64,000 nt of DNA, from assembly GCF_000022085.1 (NCBI RefSeq), contig NC_011894.1, forward strand, positions 3,499,501 to 3,563,500. Reading direction: 5' to 3'. Shown in pieces: positions 1 through 8,860 of this stretch; position 1 is the stretch's first letter, and every line of letters begins with the position of its first letter. A program made the position numbers and the translations under genes. The notes beneath the pieces are model-generated. The model did no database searches, was not told the origin of the DNA, and saw only the letters and a list, made by a program, of their open reading frames with translations. Origin of the DNA: Methylobacterium nodulans ORS 2060. Lineage in GTDB: Bacteria > Pseudomonadota > Alphaproteobacteria > Rhizobiales > Beijerinckiaceae.

Positions 1-410
1 TCGAGCTCGGGACCGAAATAGGCCGTGTCGCCGATCGCCGTGCTCGTCAGATAGACTTCTGCCCTGTGCGCGATATGGCGGGGATCCCGCCCATAGGGCT
101 GGCCGCTGACTGGATCCCGGAGGTCGCAGATGAGAACCAGGGTCTGCGCCTCGCTGAACGGGTCCAGGAAAGCGGTAGTCGGATCCGGCACGACCAGCAT
201 GTCGCTTTCCTGGATCTCCTGAAAGCCCCGGATCGAGGAGCCGTCGAAACCGACGCCTTCGGTGAAGCTGTCGCCAGCAAGGGCCGAGGGCGGGACAGAA
301 AAGTGCTGCCACAGGCCGGGAAGATCCGTGAAGCGCAGATCGACCATGGCGACCTCGTCGTCCTTAATCGCCTTGAGAACGTCGTCGGGCGTTGCGCAGG
401 TGTAAGCCAT
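1..410 (-). CDS. glnA: Type I glutamine synthetase, N-terminal part (open at left edge)
   Basis: Only the first ~136 residues are in the window; the frame runs off the left edge. Glutamine synthetase makes glutamine from glutamate, ammonia and ATP in the cytoplasm. The visible part has the N-terminal beta-grasp domain (VDLRFTDLPGLWQHF) and the family hallmark FDGSSIRGF, followed by the ESDMLVVPDP and DPFSEAQTLVLICD segments typical of the GSI class. The ATG at 410 was chosen because GGAG lies nine bases upstream; an in-frame ATG at 419 sits directly against that GGAG and is less likely. It lies 72 bases downstream of the YbaK-like gene on the same strand, so the two are probably cotranscribed. 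A divergent GS-like enzyme acting on another amine cannot be excluded without the catalytic domain. Confidence 0.9.
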   Translation of the reverse strand, partial: MAYTCATPDDVLKAIKDDEVAMVDLRFTDLPGLWQHFSVPPSALAGDSFTEGVGFDGSSIRGFQEIQESDMLVVPDPTTAFLDPFSEAQTLVLICDLRDPVSGQPYGRDPRHIAHRAEVYLTSTAIGDTAYFGPEL

Positions 411-482
411 CGGCGTCATCTCCGTCCGGAGCAGCGTCTGGCGATCCAGGGCGATCCAGGCTTGCTGGAGGTCGTCGCAGGC

Positions 483-953
483 TCAGTCGAGGCTCGCAAA
501 AGATCCATGCCGGGCTTGGCCGTTCAGCCGTGCGAACTCAGCCTGGCTCATATGGACGAGTGTCGCGTGGTCGCCGCCTTCGCAGTAGAGCTCCGGCTGC
601 TGATCGATGCTGTTGTCCACGATCACATCCAGCCCATAGCACTCACCGAACGGCGGAATGGCGCCGCGGATGCAATCCCGGAAGACATTGGCGATCTCCT
701 CCTCACTGGCCAGATCGATGCGGTCGCCGAGGTCCTCCTTGAGATCGGACAGGCGAACATGCCGCGACGCAGGCACGACGGCCAGCCAATAGCCCTGCCG
801 GTCTCGCAGCAGTACCCCCTTGGCGAAGCGATCCGCCGAGATATGGCTTGTCTCGACTGTCCCCAGCGAGGATTCCGTTCTCTCATGCGAGATCACGTCG
901 TACGTGATCCCGCGGTCGGCCAGATATTTTTCCAGGGTCGGAGCAAGTGCCAT
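483..953 (-). CDS. YbaK/EbsC-family aminoacyl-tRNA deacylase-like protein
   Basis: 156 residues, a single YbaK-type editing domain. Family members hydrolyse mischarged aminoacyl-tRNA such as Cys-tRNA(Pro) or Ala-tRNA(Pro). Visible features are the N-terminal YLADRGITYDVISHERT strand-loop, the internal FAKGVLLRDRQGYWLAVVPA core with the family lysine, and PPFGECYGLDVIVDNSI near the C-terminus. The start at 953 (MALAPTLEKYL) fits the domain boundary; the open frame extends 40 residues upstream but that part has no family character. It is followed by glnA. A second editing-domain protein of a different subfamily lies at 21074-21601. The exact tRNA substrate cannot be told from sequence. Confidence 0.85.
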   Translation of the reverse strand: MALAPTLEKYLADRGITYDVISHERTESSLGTVETSHISADRFAKGVLLRDRQGYWLAVVPASRHVRLSDLKEDLGDRIDLASEEEIANVFRDCIRGAIPPFGECYGLDVIVDNSIDQQPELYCEGGDHATLVHMSQAEFARLNGQARHGSFASLD

Positions 954-1062
954 GGCGCCCTCCTGCCACGGTGACCTATCGGCGAAGCGCCGTCGATCAA
1001 TGGCTCTGGTGCGGGCACCACTGATGCTACGCCTCTCCTCGGCTCCCCACAATGGGCACGCC

Positions 1063-1869
1063 GGCACTGTCACGGGAACTGAGCTGTGGTCGCAGGAACG
1101 GCAGGACCGGCCTCATCTCAGGCCGCAGTGGTTGCCGTCTGCCACGCGTCCGCCGCCTCAGCCCTGAACTGGAGAAGCGTGCGGCGGGAGATAGATGACG
1201 TTGAATGGAGAACGTGTTCTGGACAGCTGTGTGCATTGACAAGAACCACTGGGCTGACCCCGGCGACTTGAAGCCCTGCTGCTTGCGCTTCCGTCGTCGG
1301 ACCGGCTGGCGGGAGTTCTCCGCCCGGTTGTTCTTCCGGAGTCCCTGCTCGTGGCGGCAGGAGAGACGCAGCTCGCGTCTGGCTGCGCCATAAGAACCCA
1401 GCTTGTCGGTCACCAGCGTCTCTGGGGCGAAGCCCTGTTTCTTGACCAACTTGCGCATGAGCTTCCGGGCCGCGCGCTTGTCCCGCTTGGGCTGCACGAG
1501 CAGGTCGAGCACCTCGCCTTCCGCATCGACCGCCCGCCACAGGTCCAGGCGCCGGCCCTGGATCGAGACCACCATCTCATCCAGGTGCCAAGTGCTGGCC
1601 GACCCGGGGCCGGAGGCGGCGGAGGTTGCGGGCGAACACGGGCCCGAACTTCAGGACCCAGCGCCGGATACTCTCGTAGGTGGTCTGGATGCCGCGCTCG
1701 GCCAGGAGCTCCTCCATGCCGCGGCAGCTGAGCGTGAAGCGGAGATAGAGCCAGACGGCGTGCTGAATGATCTCGGGTGGGAGCTGGTGGCGAGCGTAGG
1801 AGACGGGCGGCATGGCCCCTGCCCTACCCCGACCCGAGCGGACCTGCCTCCTCTTCGCGTGACAACGCC
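1063..1869. mobile_element. IS6-family insertion sequence (degenerate copy)
   Basis: About 807 bases, the usual size for the IS6/IS26 group. It contains one transposase gene reading leftwards. Imperfect terminal inverted repeats are visible: GGCACTGTCACGGGAACT at 1063-1080, and its counterpart on the minus strand, GGCGTTGTCACGCGAAGA, at 1869-1852 (14 of 18 positions agree). The flanking octamers (1055-1062 and 1870-1877) do not match, so no target duplication remains. The ends were placed by eye. Confidence 0.6.
1118..1813 (-). pseudogene. IS6-family DDE transposase with two frameshifts
   Basis: The N-terminal part (1577-1813) has the helix-turn-helix region (SCRGMEELLAERGI, YESIRRWVLKFG). 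The catalytic part is in another frame and carries the DDE residues: TWHLDEMVV, LVTDKLGSYGA and NRAENSRQPVRRRKRK. Adding or removing one base joins the pieces. There is an extra G in the CCCCGGG run near 1605, just before STWHLDE, and a missing base near 1185 between QRHL and SRRTLLQF. The repaired product would be about 232 residues, full length for the family. As written the element cannot make an intact transposase unless one shift is programmed; two separate shifts favour decay or sequencing error. Confidence 0.85.
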
Positions 1870-2103
1870 GACATGGCGGATCGGGAATGGGCGGTGATAT
1901 CCAATGGTGGCCGCCAGCTACGCTGCCCAGCGCTCCGGGTGGGCGAAGGCCATGGGTTTAGGCCGAGCTCAGGCTCGCGGTGCGGGAGGAGAGCAGGACC
2001 GCTCGCCGAACACTTTGGCCGAAGCTGCGGAGTAGCCGTCCGGCACGGGGCGCATTCATCGAGGTCTGCCGCTGCGGCGGTTAGGTCAGTCGCGTGTCGA
2101 GGC

Positions 2104-2850
2104 TCAGCGGTCCTGCAGATTGACCTTCACTGCGGCCTCCGGCGCGGCGGAGGGGTACACAACCCGCAGGGGCGCGGCCTGCGCCTGCACTGCCACAGGT
2201 GCGGAGGTCTGCTCCGATGGGCGGGGCAGCTCGGCCACGAGCTTGCGCGCCTCGTCCGCCGGCAGCGCACCGCGAGGCGCCACCATTGCGGCCAGAAGCT
2301 CGCGGGTCTTGCGATCCAGGCCCGGTGAGCGGCTCGCCTCCTCGAAGTCGCCGGCTGTGTGGTGCTCCTTCGCCCTGCCGGTGAACACCTTCGGCCCTTC
2401 AGCCATGATGACGATGTCGCCCTTGCGCAGGGTTGCGTCCTGCAGCAGTGCTGCGTTCGGCTCGCCGGCCTTGGCCAGTGCCGCAGCCTTGTTCTCCGCC
2501 GCGCGCGTCTTCTCCGTCGCGGCAATCTTCACCTTCTCAGGCTTGGACAGGGCAGCGTACCTGACTTTGGGACGAACGTGCCCATACAGGTCCCGTAGCA
2601 AGCGGCGACGGGCAGTCCGCGCCTCGTGGTGTCCAGAGCCATCCCCGAAGCCGTAGGCCGGAGCCTGCACGGCAGGCGTCGGAATAGGCTGCGTGGCCGG
2701 TGCAGGCTGGGACGAGAAGAGGCGCTGGAAGAAGCCGCCGAGGCCACCTTCGTCAGCAGCTTGCGCGTGAGCGGCTGTGAGAATGATGAGGCACCCGGAC
2801 GCGAGCGCGAGCCGTATGGTGCGGGCAAGGCTGGCGTGAATCAGCGACAT
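2104..2850 (-). CDS. Secreted protein of unknown function
   Basis: 248 residues from the ATG at 2850, chosen because it gives a clean signal peptide (SLARTIRLALASGCLIILTAAHAQA) with AGGAG just upstream; a longer form from 2895 adds 15 residues before the signal. After cleavage comes a proline/alanine-rich linker (residues ~45-65), then a helical basic and alanine-rich stretch (KIAATEKTRAAENKAAALAKAG). A compact segment around LRKGDIVIMAEGPKVF and HHTAGDFEEASRSPGL follows. I do not recognise the family. Probably periplasmic. It lies alone between the IS6 element and the recombinase remnant. Confidence 0.6.
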   Translation of the reverse strand: MSLIHASLARTIRLALASGCLIILTAAHAQAADEGGLGGFFQRLFSSQPAPATQPIPTPAVQAPAYGFGDGSGHHEARTARRRLLRDLYGHVRPKVRYAALSKPEKVKIAATEKTRAAENKAAALAKAGEPNAALLQDATLRKGDIVIMAEGPKVFTGRAKEHHTAGDFEEASRSPGLDRKTRELLAAMVAPRGALPADEARKLVAELPRPSEQTSAPVAVQAQAAPLRVVYPSAAPEAAVKVNLQDR

Positions 2851-3189
2851 CGGCTCCTCGGTCAGCTCCGATCCGAGTGGCCCGGCACTGCTCATTAACG
2901 GAACCTTAACAGCACGTTTCGGCGGGCCGGGGTAGCCGGTTTAGTGGCTGAGGTGGTGCTAGACCACATGACCTACTCAGCTGATGTGGAAAGGCCACAC
3001 AGAACCTGGTCCTCGGAGGAAGGCGGGTTGCATGCGCGTGCAAGCATTTCATGGTCAAGCCGATCCCGCCGAAACGCATGGAGCAGCAGCGCGAAGCCTC
3101 CACGCCGCCGGCTGCTATGCGCGTGGCGCCAGAAGTTTTCAGAGGCCGAACGGCCGAGGCGTTCCCCAGCCGTTCCCCGCTCCTGTTCA

Positions 3190-3565
3190 GGATCCCTTCC
3201 GCAGGCCCCGGTGCGCCAGCCGCGTCTCCGCCACCGGGCGATTTGCCCACCGCGCCGCGCGAGGAGCGCTGCATCGTCGCAGCTTGAGCATGCGCCGCGG
3301 CCGAGCGGATGTGGTCGAGGTCGGCACCCGCATCCTCCGCTTCCGTGATCGCGCCCGCCCGCGCGTCCATGCTCCAGACGTGGCTCGGCAGGCCGGCCGC
3401 GCGCGCCACCACCCGCCACTCGCGGCCGTAGGCTGATTCGGCGTAGGGCCGCCCGGCGCTCTCGTCGATGATCAAGGGGCCCTGGCGCCACTCCGGCGGG
3501 ATCCGCTCGAGGAGGTCCATCACCAGGGGACAGAGCTTACGGCCCCCATCCGTCGAGAAGCCCAA
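3190..3565 (-). pseudogene. Tyrosine recombinase (site-specific integrase) C-terminal remnant
   Basis: Only the last ~115 residues of a phage-type integrase are recognisable: PPEWRQGPLIIDESAGRPY, YGREWRVVARAAGLPSHVW, SMDARAGAITEAEDAGAD, then AHAQAATMQRSSRG. The position that normally holds the nucleophilic tyrosine (RY in homologues) reads serine. Shortly after, the frame shifts; a second frame continues with VAETRLAHRGLRKG and a stop, a normal tail. The 5' part is missing: the fragment begins only 16 bases from the end of sdaA. This is dead recombinase debris marking an old insertion or rearrangement point. Confidence 0.7.
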
Positions 3566-3601
3566 CCCCCTCTCTCTCTGCTTAGCTTGAGAAGCCGCGC
3601 C

Positions 3602-4948
3602 TCAGCAGGCGGCGACGTTCACGGCAAGGCCGCCAAGAGAGGTCTCCTTGTACTTCGACTGCATGTCGAGGCCGGTCTGGCGCATCGTCTCGATCACCTC
3701 GTCGAGCGTCACCCGGTGCTCGCCGTCCCCCCTCAGTGCGAGCGAGGCCGCGACCACGGCCTTGTTCGCGCCGAAGGCGTTGCGCTCGATGCAGGGCACC
3801 TGAACCAGACCGGCGATGGGATCGCAGGTCATGCCGAGATGGTGCTCCATGGCAATCTCGGCTGCATTCTCGATCTGGAAGGCCGTTCCACCGAGCGCAG
3901 CCGTGAGACCCGCAGCGGCCATGGCAGCGGCCGAGCCGACCTCGCCCTGGCATCCCACCTCGGCCCCTGAGATCGAGGCCCGGCTCTTGATCAATCCGCC
4001 GATCGCGGCGGCCGTCAGGAGGAAGTCGCGCCCACGCTCGACGGTCCAGCCAGGGCAGAAGTCGCGGCAGTAGCGCAGCACGGCCGGAATGATGCCGGCC
4101 GCACCGTTGGTCGGTGCCGTAACGACCCGGCCGCCCGAGGCGTTCTCCTCGTTCACCGCAAGGGCATAAAGGCTGATCCAGTCAACGATCTCGTGCGCCG
4201 GCCTGGTGTTGGACAGTTTGCCCCCCTCGAGGGATTCATGCAGGCGCTTGGCCCGCCTGCGCACCCGGAGGCCGCCAGGAAGCTCGCCGTCCATCCGGAG
4301 ACCGCGCTCGATGCAGGCGAACATCGCGTCCCGGATCGCGTCGAGCCCCTCCTCGATCTCCTCGCGGGAGCGCAGCGTCAGCTCGTTGGCGAATTGGATC
4401 TGGGACACGGTCAGTCTGGTGCGGACGGCGAGCGCGAGGAGTTCGCGCGCGCTCCCGAAGGCGAACTTCGGCTGCACGACAGATGTCTCGGCGGCTGCCA
4501 CGTCCGAGACGACGAAGCCGCCTCCGATCGAGTAGAAGATTTGGTCCGCGACGATCGTCCCGCCGGCATCGTAGGCACGAAACCGCATGCCGTTCGTGTG
4601 CAGCGGCAGCACCTCGGTAAAGTTGAACACGAGGTCCCGCTCGGCGTTGAACACGACGCCGGGGATCCCGAGATCGCCTTTCCGCCTGAGCTCGTTCGCG
4701 TAGGACGTGGTCAGATCCGGGTCGACCGTCGCCGGGTCATGACCGAGCAGCCCGAGGAAGATGGCGATATCGGTGCCGTGCCCGCGCCCCGTCCAGGCCA
4801 GGGACCCGTAGATCTCGGCCGTCACGCGTACAATGCCAGGCTCCGCAAGGACGGCTTCGCGAAACCGACGCGCGGCAAGCATGGGGCCGACAGTATGCGA
4901 GCTGGACGGCCCGACTCCGATCTTGAAGAGATCGAATGTGCTGATCAT
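3602..4948 (-). CDS. sdaA: L-serine ammonia-lyase (serine dehydratase), iron-sulfur type
   Basis: 448 residues, single-chain bacterial type. Converts serine to pyruvate and ammonia using a [4Fe-4S] cluster. The N-terminal domain starts [19 protein letters not shown]. The catalytic C-terminal domain has [35 protein letters not shown] and [19 protein letters not shown], which hold the cluster cysteines, and ends [17 protein letters not shown]. The ATG overlaps the soxG stop by four bases (ATGA), so the genes are translationally coupled. Its role here is to drain glycine-derived serine (through GlyA) into pyruvate, the end of betaine carbon catabolism. Confidence 0.96.
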   Translation of the reverse strand: MISTFDLFKIGVGPSSSHTVGPMLAARRFREAVLAEPGIVRVTAEIYGSLAWTGRGHGTDIAIFLGLLGHDPATVDPDLTTSYANELRRKGDLGIPGVVFNAERDLVFNFTEVLPLHTNGMRFRAYDAGGTIVADQIFYSIGGGFVVSDVAAAETSVVQPKFAFGSARELLALAVRTRLTVSQIQFANELTLRSREEIEEGLDAIRDAMFACIERGLRMDGELPGGLRVRRRAKRLHESLEGGKLSNTRPAHEIVDWISLYALAVNEENASGGRVVTAPTNGAAGIIPAVLRYCRDFCPGWTVERGRDFLLTAAAIGGLIKSRASISGAEVGCQGEVGSAAAMAAAGLTAALGGTAFQIENAAEIAMEHHLGMTCDPIAGLVQVPCIERNAFGANKAVVAASLALRGDGEHRVTLDEVIETMRQTGLDMQSKYKETSLGGLAVNVAAC

Positions 4949-5544
4949 CGCGCCGGCCGTGCTCCCGGGCCGCCGAGGCCGAACGCCGCCTCCGCCAGGA
5001 AGGTGTGGACGTAATCCGCAAAGGAGCGCCAGCATTCGACCCGGTACTTCGGCTCCGTGCCAACGCGCAGCAGGACGATCTCGGCCTTGCCCAGGAGCGT
5101 TCGTGTGGCGCTGCCCGGCGGAAAGGCGATCTCGCCGAGGTCGAGGGGGCAGCCGGCATTGAGGGCGATGGCTGCATGCTCCCCCGAAATGTCGATGCCC
5201 ACATTGCGATGGGACACGTCGACGAGGGCGTAGGCGCGCCCGCCCAGACCTTCCTCGATCCGCGCCTGTACGAGATCGGAATCGCTCTCCGGACAGCCGA
5301 CCAGCCATTCGTCGGGCCCAAGTCGCGCGATCCACTGGTCGCCGTTCGCGACGACGGTATTGAGTGGGGCGCTGAGGTCGAAGCCGGCCACCTCCGTGCC
5401 GACTTCGCCCGAGAGTCGAACGCGGAGGGAGAACCGCGCCTCGGCGCCGACGGGGCGGATCTCCACGCCGGAGGGATCGGAGATCGTCTTGACGACGGTG
5501 CCGAGAGGCAACGCGCGCCCGGTCGAAAAGCGGGTCTCAAGCAT
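4945..5544 (-). CDS. soxG: Sarcosine oxidase gamma subunit
   Basis: 199 residues. Gamma subunit of heterotetrameric sarcosine oxidase, related to the T-protein/YgfZ fold and needed for complex assembly. Characteristic segments are VVANGDQWIARLGPDEWLV, ALVDVSHRNVGIDISGEHA and LGKAEIVLLRVGTEPKYRV. The start MLETRFSTG at 5544 overlaps the 3' end of soxA by eight bases; the frame opens 13 residues earlier but that would extend further into soxA. Third gene of the soxBDAG-sdaA operon. Confidence 0.93.
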   Translation of the reverse strand: MLETRFSTGRALPLGTVVKTISDPSGVEIRPVGAEARFSLRVRLSGEVGTEVAGFDLSAPLNTVVANGDQWIARLGPDEWLVGCPESDSDLVQARIEEGLGGRAYALVDVSHRNVGIDISGEHAAIALNAGCPLDLGEIAFPPGSATRTLLGKAEIVLLRVGTEPKYRVECWRSFADYVHTFLAEAAFGLGGPGARPAR

Positions 5545-8524
5545 TGATGCGCTCCCCCTGAATATCGAAGAACACCGGTTCACGGACCACGACCCGGCTG
5601 AATCCGGTGGGCGTCGTGGCGTAGAGATGACGACCGAGAAGCTCCCGGCCGCCCGCGACGAGAGCCAGGGCGATGGACCGGTTGCAATTCGGGCTCCAGT
5701 AGCTCGACGTCACGTGGCCAAGCATCCGCATGGGGACAGGTTGGTTCGGATCGGCGACGATCTGGGCGCCCTCGTCGAGGACGAGCGTCGGGTCGTCGGT
5801 GACGAGACCGACGAGTTGCTTGCGGCCGGAGGCGACGACGTCGGGACGCGCAAGCGAGCGCTTTCCGACGAAATCCTTCTTGGCCTTGGCGATCATGCCC
5901 GCGAGCCCGACGTCGTCGGGCGTCACCGTGCCGTCCGTCTCCTGGCCGACGATGATGTAGCCTTTCTCCGCGCGAAGGACGTGCATCGTCTCCGTGCCAT
6001 AGGGCGTGATGCCGAAGGGTTGACCGGCCTTGTAGATCGCCTCCCAGACGGCCAATGCGTGGTCCGACGGCACGTTGATCTCGAAGCCGAGTTCGCCCGT
6101 GAACGAGACCCGAAACAGGCGCGTCGGGACGCCGCAAATGCTGCCGACACGCATCGCCATGTGCGGGAAGGCGTCAGGCGACAGGTCGATGTCTTCGACG
6201 AGGGGCTCGATGACCTGCCGGGCCTTCGGGCCTTGGAGCGCGATCACCGCCCACTGCTCGGTGGTCGAGGTGAGGAAGACCTGCAGATCCGGCCACTCGG
6301 TCTGCAGGTAGTCCTCCATATGGGCGAGCACGCGCGGGGCGCCGCCGGTCGTCGTCGTGACGTGGAAGCAATCCTTCGAGACGCGGGCCACGACGCCATC
6401 GTCGAGGATGTATCCGTCCTCCTTGAGCATCAGCCCGTAGCGGCAGCGGCCGGGCTCGAGCTTCAGCCAGGGATTGACGTACATCCGGTTCATGAACTCG
6501 GCGGCGTCCGGACCGACGATTTCGATCTTACCAAGCGTCGACGCGTCGAAGATGCCGACCCCCTCGCGGACCGCCTTGCATTCGCGCGCGACCGCCGCGT
6601 GGATGTCCTCGCCGTCCTTCGGGAAATACCAGGCACGCCGCCAGAGCGCGACATTCTCGAAGGCGGCGCCTTGGCGCTCCGCCCATTCGTGGATCGGTGT
6701 CGTCCGGATCGGATCGAACAGCGCGTACCGGGCCGGCCCGACCAGCGTTCCGAAAGTCACGGGCGTGTAGGGGGGGCGGAATGTCGTCGTACCGACGCTG
6801 GGCAGCGGCCGATCGAGAACCTCGGCGACGATCCCGAGGGCGTTCATGTTCGACGTCTTGCCCTGGTCGGTCGCCATTCCGGTCGTCGTGTAGCGCTTGA
6901 CGTGCTCGATCGACTGGAAGCCTTCGCGGACCGCGAGCTTGATGTCTTTGGCCGTGACATCGTTCTGGAAGTCGACGAAGGCACGGACCTTGGTCGGATC
7001 GGCGTCGGTCGGCATGCTCCGCACCGGCTGGAAGCCGGTGGCGGTCGGCGTGGCCGAGAAGTCGCACCGCTCGTCCGTGCCGGCAGCCGCAGCGCCCGCC
7101 GCATAGCCTTCCGCGAGGCAGGCCGAAAGATCGTAGGTGCCCCTGGCGGCCCCGGCCGATTGCTCAGCCTGCGCCGAGGCTCCCGGCACGAATGCGTCAA
7201 TGGCCTTGTCGTAGGCGAGCTTGCCGCGCGACTGAGAGAACAGGTGGACGGCCGGTGTCCAGCCTCCAGACATCCCGACGCAGTCGCAGGGCAGAACGCG
7301 GCGGCTGCCGATCCGGCCGCCGCTTCCGATCGGCGCCACGAGAAGCCCCGTCACGCGCTTTCGGCCCTTGGATCCGACCACGGTGTGGCCGGTCAATACC
7401 TCGCAGCCGGCCGCTCGCAGGCGCCCCAACTCCGGCCCGCAATCCGCCTCCGGGCGGAGGTCGACGAGGGTCACATTGAGGCCGGCTGCCTTGGCATCGA
7501 GCGCAGCCGTGTAGGCGGAGGCGCCGCTGGTGGCAAAGACGATGCGCCGCCCAGGAGCGACGCCGTAGCGGTTGAGGAAGACGCGGACACTCTCGGCGAG
7601 CATGATGGCCGGCCTGTCATTGTCCGCGAAGACGAGAGGACGTTCGTGCGCGCCGCATGCGAGCACGACGCGCTCGGCGCGCACCTGCCACAGGCGCTCG
7701 CGTGGCATGCGCGAGACGTCGCCGGGCAGGTGGTCGCTGATCCGCTCGGCGAGGGCGACATGGTTGTGGTTGTAGTAGCCGAACGCCGTCGTCCGAGGCA
7801 GGAAGATCACATTCTCCCGGGCGTCGAGGTCGGCCAGGACGTCAGCCAGCCAGCCAGCCGCTGGGCGGTTGCCGATCTCGGAGGTCGTGTCGTGCAAAAG
7901 GGAGCCGCCGGGCTCCGCGCCTTCTTCGGCGACGATCACGCGGGCGCCCGCACGTGCGGCAGCGAGTGCGGCGGCGAGCCCCGCCGGCCCGGCACCGACG
8001 ACGAGGACGTCGCAATGGGCGTGGCGGTTGGCGTAGCGGTCCGGATCCGCCTCGGTCGGAGCCTTGCCAAGACCCGCCGCGGAACGGATGAAGGGCTCGT
8101 AGACCCGGTCCCAGAACTTCCGGGGCCACATGAAGGTCTTGTAGTAGAAGCCGGCAACGAAGACCGGCGAGAGCAGGTCATTGACCGCGCCGACATCGAA
8201 ATCCAGCGACGGCCAGTGGTTCTGCGAGGTCGTCCGCAGGCCGTTGCGCGCTTCGACCACGGAGGCGCGGTTGTTCGGGTCGACACGTCCGGCGCCGCGG
8301 TCGACCGACAGGAGCGCGCTCGGCTCGTCGGCGCCATGGCTGAGGATGCCGCGCGGACGGTGATACTTGAACGAGCGCCCGACGAGGTGGATGCCGTTTG
8401 CGAGGAGGGCCGAGGCGACGGTATCACCCTGGAAGCCATGGACCGGCCGGCCGTTGAACTCGAACACGATGGGGCGCGACCGGTCGATGCGGCCGCCGCG
8501 GGAAAGTCGGTACGGCTGTGTCAT
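5537..8524 (-). CDS. soxA: Sarcosine oxidase alpha subunit
   Basis: 995 residues, normal length. Oxidatively demethylates sarcosine to glycine, passing the methyl group to tetrahydrofolate and making hydrogen peroxide. The N-terminal ferredoxin-like region (FNGRPVHGFQGDTVASAL, residues ~24-41; SFKYHRPRG ~51-59) precedes a dinucleotide-binding motif, VVGAGPAGLAAALA, at ~175-188. The C-terminal ~370 residues form a GcvT-type aminomethyltransferase domain (GIFDASTLGKIEIVGPDA, FTGELGFEINVP, MHVLRAEKGYIIVGQETDG). The ATG at 8524 overlaps the soxD stop (TGATG). Long antisense open frames over this gene are codon-bias shadows. Confidence 0.97.
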   Translation of the reverse strand: MTQPYRLSRGGRIDRSRPIVFEFNGRPVHGFQGDTVASALLANGIHLVGRSFKYHRPRGILSHGADEPSALLSVDRGAGRVDPNNRASVVEARNGLRTTSQNHWPSLDFDVGAVNDLLSPVFVAGFYYKTFMWPRKFWDRVYEPFIRSAAGLGKAPTEADPDRYANRHAHCDVLVVGAGPAGLAAALAAARAGARVIVAEEGAEPGGSLLHDTTSEIGNRPAAGWLADVLADLDARENVIFLPRTTAFGYYNHNHVALAERISDHLPGDVSRMPRERLWQVRAERVVLACGAHERPLVFADNDRPAIMLAESVRVFLNRYGVAPGRRIVFATSGASAYTAALDAKAAGLNVTLVDLRPEADCGPELGRLRAAGCEVLTGHTVVGSKGRKRVTGLLVAPIGSGGRIGSRRVLPCDCVGMSGGWTPAVHLFSQSRGKLAYDKAIDAFVPGASAQAEQSAGAARGTYDLSACLAEGYAAGAAAAGTDERCDFSATPTATGFQPVRSMPTDADPTKVRAFVDFQNDVTAKDIKLAVREGFQSIEHVKRYTTTGMATDQGKTSNMNALGIVAEVLDRPLPSVGTTTFRPPYTPVTFGTLVGPARYALFDPIRTTPIHEWAERQGAAFENVALWRRAWYFPKDGEDIHAAVARECKAVREGVGIFDASTLGKIEIVGPDAAEFMNRMYVNPWLKLEPGRCRYGLMLKEDGYILDDGVVARVSKDCFHVTTTTGGAPRVLAHMEDYLQTEWPDLQVFLTSTTEQWAVIALQGPKARQVIEPLVEDIDLSPDAFPHMAMRVGSICGVPTRLFRVSFTGELGFEINVPSDHALAVWEAIYKAGQPFGITPYGTETMHVLRAEKGYIIVGQETDGTVTPDDVGLAGMIAKAKKDFVGKRSLARPDVVASGRKQLVGLVTDDPTLVLDEGAQIVADPNQPVPMRMLGHVTSSYWSPNCNRSIALALVAGGRELLGRHLYATTPTGFSRVVVREPVFFDIQGERINA

Positions 8525-8820
8525 CACGCCCTCGTCTCGGTTTCGGTGGTGCGGGCCGGCTTCGCGCCGATCGGATAGGTTTCGAGGAAGCGGTCGCTGA
8601 CGGTGTCGCGCAGCGCGTTGAACCAGCGGCCGCAGCCGTGGACGTGGCACCACCGCTCGGCGTGTACGCCACGGGGATTGGCGCGCACGAACAGGTGCTC
8701 GGCCCAGGCCTCGTCGCTCAGGGCGGAAGGATCCGCCGGACGCGCGATATGGGCCTGGCCTCCGCACCGGAACTCGGTCTCCGGCCGGCGGCCGCAATTC
8801 GGACAGGCGATCAGCAGCAT
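8524..8820 (-). CDS. soxD: Sarcosine oxidase delta subunit
   Basis: 98 residues. Small zinc-binding delta subunit of heterotetrameric sarcosine oxidase. It begins MLLIACPNCGRRPETEF and has the second ligand pair in WCHVHGCGRWFNALRDT, the family pattern for one structural zinc. The start at 8820 matches the universal N-terminus of the family; the 17 extra upstream residues are dropped. It lies 40 bases after soxB and overlaps soxA by one base. Confidence 0.95.
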   Translation of the reverse strand: MLLIACPNCGRRPETEFRCGGQAHIARPADPSALSDEAWAEHLFVRANPRGVHAERWCHVHGCGRWFNALRDTVSDRFLETYPIGAKPARTTETETRA

Positions 8821-8860
8821 CGGGTGGCTCGTCGCTGAAGGGTGAAAGGAAGGACGTCGG

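Noticed and set aside
5360..8578. 1072-codon plus-strand open frame opposite soxA
   Set aside because: Codon-bias shadow: it lies antisense to a fully recognisable sarcosine oxidase alpha gene and has no domain of its own.
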